Below are positions 25,199-35,844 of a DNA stretch of 64,000 nucleotides, in pieces. Positions within the stretch are counted from its first letter, which is position 1, and each line of letters begins with the position of its first letter. The notes under the pieces were generated by a model that saw only the letters and a list, made by a program, of their open reading frames with translations, was not told the DNA's origin and ran no database searches. The translations under genes were made by a program, and so were the position numbers. The stretch is from Trifolium pratense (taxonomy: Eukaryota > Streptophyta > Magnoliopsida > Fabales > Fabaceae). The stretch spans positions 5,153,501 to 5,217,500 of the forward strand of contig NC_060059.1 in the NCBI RefSeq assembly GCF_020283565.1, given 5' to 3'.

Positions 25199-26492
25199 TC
25201 AATATGCCAATATGTCTTGAAAGTTGAAGCATATATATGTTGCTGCAAAAACAAGGAACAGCAGAGGAAGTGATAATTTGATAGAATTTCCACCGGACGA
25301 GCCATCATCTGTTGTTGATCGTACACCAGCTGGTGAATCGGCAGCTGAATGAAGAGCTACACGTTTAGATAATTTTTTATTTAAAGGCCCTGATTTCACT
25401 TAAACACACTTTTTAAAATAATTATTTTATTAGTTAAAATTTACATGAATTTCACCAAATTTATATGGAATCAACATTATTTGGTGAAACTCGTGAATTT
25501 TAACTAATAGTAGTTAAAACAAGTGTGTTTGAAAATGTGTAATACATACATACTTCAACAATTCTAAAATATAATGCTGCTTGATTAATTGCACAAATAC
25601 CCACTTTAATAAAATTGAAGCTATTTTATGTTTTTTTTACCATATAAAACTTATTTTAAAAAAAAAAGTTATACAAAATGTTTTGTTTTTGGAGAAACTA
25701 CATTTTTTTTATAAAGGTCAATATAGTATAAAGATGACATCTAAGATACTATGAAGCTCATATACACGTCGGACGTGTATCGGTATCGGATACGATACTT
25801 TGTAATTTTTTGAATATCGAGACTTCATGAGACATCTCAACTATATTGGCACCCCTAAGAAGCCACATAAAAAATATCATATTGAAAAAATAGTTATTGG
25901 GGTGAGAGAGGCTCGAACTCTCGACCTCAGGATCACCCAGTAGCTATGAGACCTACGCGCTAGCCAACTGCGCCACCACCCCAATTGTTAAAATTCTTTA
26001 GATTTCTTTTAAAGATAAGAACAACAAACAAATGTAAATTTCTAAAAGGAATTATTTATAATTTAAAAAATAATTTTCTTACACACAAGATACATAATCT
26101 CAATCATGTCAAAATCAATTAAAAAATTAAGTTTGGAGTGGTAAAATTAGATGAAACATTGATGACTTACTTTTGCAGAGAGAGGGGGGTGGAGTCTGCA
26201 CATTGCAAACAGAAGGCAAGGCAAGAGCTAGAGTATGATTAACTTTGATCCCCAATGATGATCCACTATCATCATCAACAATCAGACATAGACATATTGG
26301 TTGTGATTTCACAACACTTGCAAGTTGTATGCAGCATGTTGAAGTTGGGGTTGAAGAGTTCCCTGTGACATAGTCAAGACAAGGTGATAGACCCACCAAC
26401 TCATTCATGCAATCTGGTTGTGCTGAAGCTCCTGCATATAACAATGCCAATATAACCAAAACAAGACTCATATTCATTTTTAATTGTGCCAT
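25199..26492 (-). CDS. GPI-anchored non-specific lipid-transfer protein (LTPG-like)
   Basis: Predicted 155-residue secreted protein from exons 26171-26492 and 25199-25344 (minus), joined in phase 1. Residues 1-24 form a signal peptide ending AGASA. The mature part has the eight-cysteine order C-C-CC-CxC-C-C of plant nsLTPs (PDC, SPC, TCC, ICLC, SVC, SLC). The C-terminus has small residues (DDGSSGGNS) then a hydrophobic tail, the usual signal for a GPI anchor, so the product should sit on the outer plasma membrane. Such proteins bind or export cuticular lipids; substrate unknown. A TATA box lies at 26602-26609. The 826 bp intron contains a tRNA-Met gene and a foldback MITE. An extra small exon inside that intron cannot be ruled out. 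Confidence 0.82.
25403..25530. repeat. Foldback MITE-like element in the LTP intron
   Basis: Inverted arms: AAACACACTT...TTAGTTAAAATT at the left and AATTTTAACTAATA...AAGTGTGTTT at the right, meeting at ATTTGGTGAAA-like inner repeats. It resembles the element at 468-642 in arm sequence. Confidence 0.55.
25898..25982 (-). tRNA. tRNA-Met(CAT): Elongator tRNA-Met (CAT) with an 11-base intron
   Basis: Minus-strand cloverleaf: acceptor GGGGTGG pairs with TCACCCC, D arm GCGCAGTTGGCTAGCGC, anticodon loop CTCATAA after splicing, T arm GAGAGTTCGAGCCTCTC, discriminator A. An 11-base insert (GCTACTGGGTG) follows the anticodon CATA. Removing it leaves 74 nt. In plant nuclei introns are typical only of tRNA-Tyr and elongator tRNA-Met, which fits. 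No CCA is encoded, as expected for a nuclear gene. It lies in the intron of the LTP gene on the same strand; its Pol III boxes are internal. Confidence 0.93.
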
Positions 26493-26601
26493 TGGTTTTT
26501 TCTTTTTTTGTGAATATTTTATTATAATCTTTTGAATTGAGAAGAAGATTTTTTGATGGAATTAATAGCTAAGATGGTTTAGAAGGATGGGATTGAATGT
26601 G

Positions 26602-26609
26602 TTTTTATA
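26602..26609 (-). promoter_or_regulatory. TATA box of the first LTP gene
   Basis: TATAAAAA on the minus strand, about 110 bases upstream of the ATG at 26492, with a suitable leader length. Confidence 0.6.
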
Positions 26610-27515
26610 GGGAAATAAAATAAATAGACAAATATTTAGAAACTAGAAAGAGAAGGTAAGTTATTTGGACATCAGATACGCTGCAGTCGACAAAATGCCG
26701 CATTTACGTATTCAACACATCAAATGTTTCATATTTCACTATACTTTTTAATTTATTTAAAATTAAAAAATATGAACTTAAAATCTAAACTATCTAATCT
26801 TAATCCAACAATCAAGAATGTGTCGAATGCGTGAATGCATCATTATTTTAACAGCGAGAAATCCGGTTGATTATTTGTATATATGTGGATGAACTACTAC
26901 TATAGTTTGAGATATGTTGCTTCGTGGCACCCTAGTTGGTTATGTGGATGACCTACCTTGTATAGCATGAGGTTAACAAAAAGACAAATTTGGTGTTCCT
27001 AAGCTTGATCCATAGATTGCGTCTTTGGAAATGAATGTAATAAAGTGTGATACAAGAGATTGTTGGGATGGGAAAAATCAATGTGATGTCACATTTAGAG
27101 AGAAACGGTGTAAAGCTTGAGTTGGATCATGGTTATTGCGATAAACATGTGTTGGTAGTACTATTAGTAGCATGGATATGAAGTATTGTGACAAACAAAA
27201 TTGTAACACGAAATAATGTTACCTTGTGACTTTAAAAATTAATTTACGGGAAGTGTGTGTGAAGAATGTGTTCCAATTATCTAACGTTGTATGATGCCGT
27301 AAATAGTGTCAAAGATTTGGTAGATTTTAAAAAAAGAGGACAATTTGATGATCAAGAACATAACCACATGATGATTTCATTAAGAATTCTTCGTAATCTG
27401 AACTTGTAAACGATACAACTCATTGCAGGTTTTCGAGAAGATGAAAACAAATAGCTATTGTAACTGCGCATTCTTTACTTCTCAGTTGCAGATTATTATC
27501 TACCATTTGCGCCAG
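26610..27515. other. LTP upstream region, partly duplicated at 49 kb
   Basis: From about 26931 to 27276 this DNA is near-identical to 49261-49605 (for example TTGCGATAAACATGTGTTGG in both). No gene seen. Confidence 0.6.
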
Positions 27516-30149
27516 CTACTCAGTTGAATCAACCGGTCTCATGAGAAACCCGAAATCTCTACGAACATCTTGCTTCGATACAACGTCGTTTTCCATTTGT
27601 GGGGTCCATAGCACCTCAACAGCCTATGTTTACATATTCATTTATTCAAACAAATACTGTATTATGAGTTATGACAGTAGAGTATGAGAAATGCCCAGAA
27701 TAAACTTACTAAAGTTACCTCTAAATTGCTCCTTGGGATCGAATAAATCGTTTGCAGTGCAGTTTTAACGTCACCTTTATTCACACGTTTTGAATGCCCC
27801 TTCAGTGATGGAATCAAGTATTCACCATCAACAAGCACTTACAATGTTACCTGGACAACCAGATGTTACAGAAACACAACTGCTGTCAATTTCAAACTTT
27901 TGGCTCGATAAGATAATTATTGCAAGTATTATTGTAGTTCACAATATAAAAGAAATTAGCATTACCACGGAATACTCATTGTCAATGCTGTTAACTTTCC
28001 CGACAGGCTCCTTTCGGTATTTGACACCATCTACATTCACGAATGTCTCATCATTTTTGTCAAATTTCCCAATCACTGTCTCCAAAAATCCTCTAAAACG
28101 TGGTCGGCTATGCTTCTCCAGATGATCGTACTTTGCCTACAAAAATTGGTCAGTTCATACGGGGGGCATGTGAAAAAAATATATTTGCACAACACCACCA
28201 AGTAAATATTCGTCAGCCACATCCATTATATTTGACAACATCCAATTTCAGGATCTAGGTGCTTCCGTTTTATAGGCTTACACAGGTTATCTACCCCGTA
28301 AAACTTGTTTCTACTTAAAGAAGCGCCTACGTGATACTAGTCAGCTTGCAATTAAATCAGTATCAATTAGATCATTATCTCGATAACTTATACTTCCAAA
28401 CAATAATGTTATGTTATCGTTGAAATTTTAAACATTTTTTAAGCACTGATCCACGATGGACCACCTCCATATTTGAGTTTACCTGTTATGTATTTTATGT
28501 CTACGGCAATTTGTGGTAAAACTAACATGAATCTGTTTTTGAGTTTGCAGGATCATGTGCACAGATGCAATGCTGCGTTGCACAGCACGTTAACCACTGC
28601 ACGGTGATACTGATAAGTGATAACCAAACATTTTTTGAGGGAACATGCAGTGTGAAACTTCAAATTTTAAGAGATCAACAAATTAAGCCTCAATGTTGTC
28701 AGTATCATTCTAATTTATGGATTTGAATGCAGAGAATAGTAAACTGTTAGTAGTACCGACTGATTTAAAAACGAGTTGTAAAATATCATGTCAAAATGCA
28801 TTACAACCGAAATATCCCAGTAAAATTTTAGAGGTAAAAGAATTTGTGATTCGAATAAATGACATTCCATTCATTTTCAAGGACTAGTTATCCCAGATAG
28901 ACATAATGAAGGATAGGATATACATGAACTTACATATAGATAAGCAAAATGGCAATGATCATGATGCTCAAGGAGAGATTTCACCACTTCTGCAGATTAT
29001 TAAAAATAAAAAGGAACGTCGAAAAGTCAGAAGCAACAAATGATAAGGGAATAGAAGCAACAAATGCTGAAGTGTGCACACATATATGAAGCCTTGAGAA
29101 AAGACGCACACCTTTCAATACGCGATTCAAACCACTTTTGAAGATTGTATCCGCAGTCCCACCAATACTGTTAAGCTTCCTTTGCAACACCCGTTTCTTG
29201 TCTAAAATTCCAACCTTGATTACACAGATATATATAAGAAGTGAAAACAAAAAATTTAGAAGCCTGTGGCAAGAGCACAAAAAACTACAAGCACAAAAAA
29301 TATTGTTAGTTATATACTAAAATTTATTTATCAAACCTGAATCATGGTTACACTTCCCCATCTGTTGGGGAAAGCCTGTGTTTCCCTATTGGTGGCAACT
29401 TTGTCTTCCTCGACGAAGACATATATGACTCCACCAATGCAAAAAATGATAAAGAGTGGTTTGGCAATTGTTTTTACCGGAATGTGGCAAGAGCATTCAC
29501 AAGGTATGTGGCAATTGCAATTACAATTAGAAGTTAAAAGTTGATCTCTACTACTACTACTACGCTCCTTTTCTTTATAGCAACTGCAATCAGCGCAACT
29601 TTTACCCTTGCCTTGATTCTTTTCTTTATAGCAATCACAAATAGTACAAGACCTAGGGCTATTCGTCTTAGTTGTTGTTTTACAATTGCAGCTTGAACTA
29701 TCATCATCGTCGTCATCATCATATAGATAATAATGATTCGAGGAGGACTCAGATGATCCACCAGAACCGCCTCCCATTCTACCATATGAAGCTTCACTTG
29801 CAGGAACTTTTATACAGAACAGAGCCAAGGTCATAACTGCCAATGCCAACATTCTAGAAACTACTTGCATGCTTAAATTGTTTCTAATATCATCAAAAAG
29901 GTTGCAGATTGGATACAAACGACTGCGTGAATGAACTATTGATCGACGATCATCGACATGATTATTACTATTAGATGATGATATTGAGAAACTTCTAAAA
30001 CAAGTATTATTATTATTCAACATTCGAACACTAGTAAATTTAGGCTTAAAATTTGATAGAAGAAACGTATCAACATGTGGTCTTCTGCTAGCATAAATTT
30101 GGAGTGGTTTTGAAATACATGTCATCGCCGCCATTAATATTACCCTCAC
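27516..30149 (-). pseudogene. DUF1517 (FLAP1-like) chloroplast membrane protein with an in-frame stop
   Basis: Six exons (minus): 29337-30149, 29112-29214, 28934-28989, 27966-28136, 27719-27850, 27516-27623. All introns are GT-AG and in phase, giving 460 codons. The N-terminus looks like a plastid transit peptide (ATG at 30149, or better MAAM at 30134). A hydrophobic segment near residues 97-114 precedes ASEASYGRMGGGSGGSS, then a poly-Asp and Cys-rich insert (about 143-225) and a second hydrophobic segment. VGILDKKRVLQRKLN through AVEVLWTPQ matches the DUF1517 order. Codon 385 is TAA (27839-27841), four codons into exon 5, where the family has hydrophobic residues; the frame stays open for 75 codons beyond. 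Either a recent pseudogene, a truncated protein or a sequence error. FLAP1 acts in photosynthetic acclimation; function here is by homology only. Confidence 0.72.
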
Positions 30150-30788
30150 CTGCGCGCTTGCTGTGAGTTGTGAGGTCTATGAGATAATTTTATATCATGT
30201 GTAGTTATCTTCTGGCACCGGTGCCTACGAGCTCTTCAAGGCTTCGAACCTCTTCCGGTTAGAAGATGAATGAATGACACAAAAAAATAAGAGATTTACT
30301 TTTCCCACCCAACCGGTTACTTGCACTCCGCTACTTAGGGGACATGTAAAAGATGAGTAATTTTTGAGTTAAAAGCATCCTACCAAGATTTTTATAACGT
30401 CCGCTACTTAAGTGAGATCTCAACTTGTTCGAAAACTAAAGAATTTTCACACGTCCGTCACTTAATTGTCGGACAGTATTATGTGACCTAAGTAGCGGAG
30501 AGAGGTAGTAACGTAAATTCATAGGACACGCCCCGGTGGCAAAAGTAAAACTCAAAACATAGGGTTATTTTTAACTAGGGTTATTTTTTCATAGTAATTG
30601 CCAATTGGGATTGGGGTATTGGGTTAGGCCCACATAACACATTGAACTAATACGTATTATTAGTATCTTGTTTTTACATCTTAGCTTTTTTAAAAAATAA
30701 AAATAATCTTGTTTTTAATTTTTATACAATTTGTAATTATTTTTTTAATCAATCAACTAATTAAGTAATACTAATTATTACTCAACTT
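30150..30788. other. Upstream of the DUF1517 gene, with CTACTTAAGT palindrome repeats
   Basis: Copies or halves of the palindrome CGCTACTTAAGTAGCG occur at about 30331-30340, 30400-30414 and 30486-30500. The context CTACCAAGATTTTTATAACGTC recurs in modified form at 60570-60600. Confidence 0.55.
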
Positions 30789-31016
30789 ACTTGGGGTTTG
30801 GTCTAGTGATGTTGGCTTGGGTCTTGGAATATGCTTCTCTCAAGGTCTTAGGTTCGATTCCCCCTTATGTCAATTTCGGTGGACTAAGTCCATACAGAGC
30901 AAAGAAAAAACTTTGGCTTTAAATGGGGCCCCCGCAAGTGGGCAGTGAGATTGGTCTTCTTGAATTAGTCGGTCATAGAGCGGGATACCAAAATATTTTT
31001 TTAAAAAAATAAATAA
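30789..31016 (+). mobile_element. SINE, same family as 842-1116
   Basis: Plus-strand copy: CTTGGGGTTTGGTCTAGTG (A box side), TTAGGTTCGATTCCCC (B box), TTTCGGTGGACTAAGTCC, CCCGCAAGTGGGCAGTGAG and an A-rich tail near 30990-31016. Confidence 0.75.
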
Positions 31017-32129
31017 ATTACTCACTCCGTTTCTTTTTAAGGGTATTTTTGAATAGTAACATGAAATTAGCAAATTATATTTTTGCATCTTATCTTCTTA
31101 TTATACTTTATTTTAATCGACCAATAAACTTCTATTTTTTTCACAAATACTCATAAAAACGTTTGAGTTAATGAAATATATCTTGAAATAACTTATTGGA
31201 TGATTCACTATATTTTAAAAGACGGATGTATTAAATTATTAAATATCATAATTAAATATGTATCATAATTATAAAATATCATAATTTTATTATTTTTATT
31301 AAATTTTTTCATAATCTATATCGTGAGATACTTGTTAGCAAAGACAGAGACATAAATTATGCTTATGAGGACCGAGCTTAAAAATAAATTTTAATAAGGA
31401 AAATAACTAAATTTTAAAATGCACAATATTTACAAGAAATTATAAGATATATTCAAATTTAATATTGTAAATTTGCATTTTATGAACTATTCAAAGTTAA
31501 ATATCATAATTAAATATGTATCATTTATAAAAAAAAAATTATGGATTCAACTCATGATATTGTCTACATATAAAAAATTCGGAGATTGCTTTCCTTGGAT
31601 AGGGAGATATGGTTTCCTACTCGTATCGCAAAGCAAATCAATGTGCGGACGCACTAACTAACTATGGTTGTAACATGGTTGTTGGGAGTGTGTTGTTTGA
31701 TGTTTGTCCTGGTGCTTTTAGTCACATGCTACTATTAGCTGATGTATTGGATATAACTACCCCTCACTTACTTCCATTGTAATTTCTTTTTAAGATTTAG
31801 TCCATCTTTTATAATAAAAAAAATTATAAAAATGTCACAAACTATATCAATGACGAAATTTTTTATTTAATTAATTATTACTAACAACTTATATGTCATA
31901 GAATAAAATTATTAAGAATAGTTTTGTTTTTTCAAAAAGAAGAATTTTCATAATGCTATTTTTTTTTAGTTTTTTTATTTTGAAATTATTAATAAATTTT
32001 TTATTTTTTATTTTTTTATAGTATGTGGGTTAACCCGTTTAACCTGTAGACCAACACGAACCGGGCTCGAGTCAATGTATCATTACTTGTTTTTAATTTG
32101 AAGTTATTGGTAAATTAATAAGATTAAAT
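31017..32129. other. AT-rich intergenic, nothing recognised
   Basis: A weak CTCCGTTTCTTTTTAAGGG end at about 31025 hints at a decayed Stowaway, but no matching far end was found. Confidence 0.35.
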
Positions 32130-32900
32130 AGTTAACCGGGTAAATGGTTGTTTACCCCCTGCAAAGTTAACGAAATTTGATTTACCCCGTGCGTGAAAAA
32201 AATAATCTGTGTACCCCTGCAATATGAAAATTCTCTCATTTTGTTCCCTGGGTGGACAACTGTACATCTGATTGTGCATTTTCGATAACTGTCATGCACA
32301 CATGGAACAAATTTAATTTATTTTTAATTCCACGCCAGCTAATAATATATATTTTTTAATTAAATAATTGTTTTAAATAATAACTTTATTATTATTACTA
32401 GCGGCCAGACAGGTGCGGAACGCACATGTCTGTGTGATCCATAATTTATATTATGCAAATTAATGTAAAAAAAAAAAAGAAGACATGTCTTATGTTATGA
32501 TGAATTTGTTAATAAAAGATTTTTGTTGCTTAAAAAAAATAATCAAGGGTATTATTGGTATTATGAAAAGTCCACACTAAAATTGTTTGTATCCTCTTTA
32601 TATATAGGTATAGATGATTATTATTTATTAATTAAATAATAAGTAATAATAATAAATTTTTAAGAATTTTTTAAATTAAAAAATATTATTAATAAAGTTA
32701 TTATTAAAAAATATTATTATTAGCAGACGTGGAATTAAAAGTAAATATAAATTACATTTTTTTTCACGTGTGAATGTCACGTCATCGAAAATGCACAGTC
32801 TCCACTCAGGGAACAAAATGAGAGAATCTTCATATTACAGAGGTAAACATAAGTTTTTTTACATAACGGATAAAATCACACAATTTAAGTGTCGTGTAAT
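32130..32900. mobile_element. Long-TIR non-autonomous DNA element with nested insertion
   Basis: Inverted ends: CTCTCATTTTGTTCCCTGGG and GTGCATTTTCGATAACTGTC on the left match, as complements, GTCATCGAAAATGCAC and CAGGGAACAAAATGAGAG on the right (32780-32825). The middle (about 32400-32610) holds a different block starting GCGGCCAGACAGGTGCGG, which looks like a later insertion. No transposase frame. Confidence 0.55.
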
Positions 32901-33565
32901 CAATGGTCAATTTAAAACAATGACTATTTGATAAAAATTGGTAAAATTATGGACTAATTTGACGGTAAGTTGAAAATTTAGATATTATTTTGATAGAAAT
33001 TGGACGAATATAAAGACTTATTTAACAATAACTAAAACAAATGTTCATGGAGAGACCAATTAGTTTAGAAACATTTGACAAAGACAATGACTTTGAGATA
33101 TTGAAAGAGTCAGAGACCTATTTAACAACGAGCGAGTTACAGAGACATAGACCAATTTGATAGTTTACCTGACTAAATATATTATTTTTTTGTTAAGTAG
33201 CCGAGTGGCTAAAAATTTCATCCTTAAGGTGAATAAGTGAGATGATCGGGACAATATTTATTAAAATTTAAATTTGGATTAAACTTAGAAGTTTTTAATT
33301 TTATGAGACTAAACACATATTTAATTTTTTAAAATAAAAAAAAATATGAAGGGAAGTTTTTTGATTGAAAAAAAAAAGAAAAGGAACTAAAGGGTTTGAT
33401 TTCATCTCATGCAGTTTCTTGAGAGCTTTTCATTTACAGGTTATCTATCACAGAACCTCTTCACGTATTGTTTATGCGTTGATTCTTCCGATTTACATTC
33501 ATCAATTTGTGATTCATCAACTTGTGATTCATCAATTTCGTGTGATTCGCGATTCTTCTGATTAA
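32901..33565. other. Intergenic with a SINE fragment
   Basis: 33187-33250 is the tail half of the SINE family seen at 4158-4310. From 33390 to 33565 the sequence contains three tandem ATTCATCAA(C/T)TT(G/C)GTG-like repeats and could be a leader of the disrupted gene downstream; this is weak. Confidence 0.4.
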
Positions 33566-34376
33566 GGTGAGCGATAATACATCAAGAAAATAACTTAATT
33601 AAAACAACATATTAACTAGCAACATCATAAATAACAAGACCGCCTAAGCGGATGACCACACGCGTTCATCGGTCAACCACAATCATCAATCAACAATTAA
33701 ATAAAGAGAAATAAAAAACATCATTTAAATGACCAATATAATTAAAATGCATGCAATGCGCCTAGACTCGCTACATGCATGTGGTACCATTAACAACGTC
33801 ATTTCCAGTTTTACATCATGGAGGATCAACATCATTATAAGCAACGTCATTTTCAACTTCATTAAGCAACGCCATTTTCAACATCATTTATACAACTTCA
33901 ATAGACAACATTATTGGACGAATGAATGCATGTCATGTTATAATAAGCAACATCAATAGGCAACATCATTTAACAACTTTAATAGACAACTTCATCATCA
34001 TTATAACAACATCAATAAACAACGAGTACAACAACAACAATTGTCACATCATAATTTTGGCACAACTCCAACATCATTAGAATAGATAATTCAACATCCA
34101 CATAGTTCAACATCGTTATTCAACAAAACAACAATTCAAACAACACAATTATTATAAACGAACAACGACTTAAAACAACATCGATACATAACAATTATTA
34201 GCAACTTCGATTACAACGCCAACTTAAATTTCATAACTCAATTAATCAATCACTCTTCTCCAAAACAGCAGTCTATTACTCCTCTTTAACAGTACCCTTA
34301 ACACAAATCATCTTGATTTAGTTTATCGACGAAACGTACAAATTTTAAATTAATTTAATTAATAAATTCAACTTAT
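33566..34376 (+). mobile_element. LTR fragment (internal part of the 35845-38445 LTR)
   Basis: This 811 bp stretch repeats 36227-37007 almost base for base (GGTGAGCGATAATACATCAA, CTCGCTACATGCATGTGGTA and so on), with an extra segment at about 34027-34065. It lacks the LTR termini. Confidence 0.8.
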
Positions 34377-34604
34377 TAGGACATCTTTAATTTGTTGTTA
34401 ATAATGAATTAAGTTTGTGACTATGCTTATGAGATTTTATTTAATATTTGTTTGTGACTCTTCTTATAAACAATTTAACTAAATGAATCATCAACACAGG
34501 TTGAATAATTGAAGTGATTTATTGTATTGTGCTGTTTTGGTTTTGTTGTTGTTGTTGTGATTTGTCACTAGATTGATCTAAATCCTTCGGAAGTTTTGCC
34601 TTCA

Positions 34605-34950
34605 TAGTTAATTCAAGTAGGAAGGCTATATTGAGATTCCAATTGGAATATTTATTTAGACCATGGTATCCTTCGGATATACATGCATGTGTTGTCTAGG
34701 AAGGCTATATTGAGATTCCAATTGGAAGATTTATGTAGGCCATGGTATCCTTCAGATATACATGTTTTGCCTTCATGGTTAATTCAAGTGGGAAGGCTAT
34801 ATTGAGATTCCAATTGGAAGATTTATGTAGGTCATGGTATCCTTCGGATATACATGCATGTTTTGTCTTCATGGTTAATTCAAGTATGAAGACTATATTG
34901 AGATTCCAATTGGAAGATTTATGTAGGCCATGATATCCTTCGGATATAGT
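34605..34950. repeat. Four tandem copies of a 79-97 bp unit
   Basis: The phrase GGCTATATTGAGATTCCAAT begins near 34623, 34702 and 34794, with a variant near 34892, each followed by CCTTCGGATATA or CCTTCAGATATA. Unit length varies because a CATGGTTAATTCAAGT segment is present or absent. Both strands are open over parts of it, but neither translation is recognisable. Confidence 0.75.
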
Positions 34951-35844
34951 CAATGTTTAAATGTCAGGGTACATTCACAAAAAAGGAAAAATCTGGTAGT
35001 TTTATTGATGATATCATCATATTTTGGGATTATATAATTGAGAAACAACTAGTAAAGTAGGTCGGTTGGGTGATATCCCAAATTATTTACCTAGACATGT
35101 AGTTATTCTCTATATTATGCACTGACTAAATGGAGGATACATCAAATGGAAGGAACTTGGACTCCTAAACATAATATTTATCAGAAATAATATTCAAATT
35201 TTAGTTTTCCATTCAAGCTTTATATTTGATCAAATATTAATTTGGGTTGTTTGTTTATGTGAAGGGGTATTTCATAGCCATTTATTTGATATGATTCGTT
35301 GGTGTAGATGAAATATCCTTCCTTGAAGCTTACCATAACCAGGATGAACACTATTGTGAAATAGGAAAATGACAGTGGCCTAAATGTGAGTTTCTTTTCT
35401 TGTTATAAATACAAGTGAGTGATTTATTGTTATCTTAAGACTATTCATCATTTTAATATTTCAGGTACTCCCTGTATCCTTCTACTAATTCTAGTAGGGG
35501 AACTTTTGATCCTCTAGAACTTCTTAGAAAAAGGGGCATCAATAGAGTAAGTTTATGATTTTTATCCGTAAGTTTATGATTTACATTTAAGTGAGGTTCA
35601 TTTGTCATATGTTTTTGTTTGTTAATGAATGTAGTGTCATTCCACTATCCATGTCAGCTTCACCTCAACACCACATATTAGCATATTCCTAACGTTTCAT
35701 TCTTTCTGTTACTCCTATATAGTCCTGGAGTGTACTACCAATTTGGATAAGAATGAAATATATTAAGCTGTGCTTGCCTCCTCTATAGATATATTTGCAT
35801 TTCCTCCTATATAGTCCTGGAGAGTACTCCTAATTTGTGTTTAT

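Noticed and set aside
33729..33959. Plus-strand frame repeated at 36394-36594
   Set aside because: It is part of the LTR sequence and is repeated because the LTR fragment is; LTRs are non-coding.
34705..34953. 82-codon minus-strand repeat protein
   Set aside because: Open only through a tandem repeat of changing unit length; no start context or domain.
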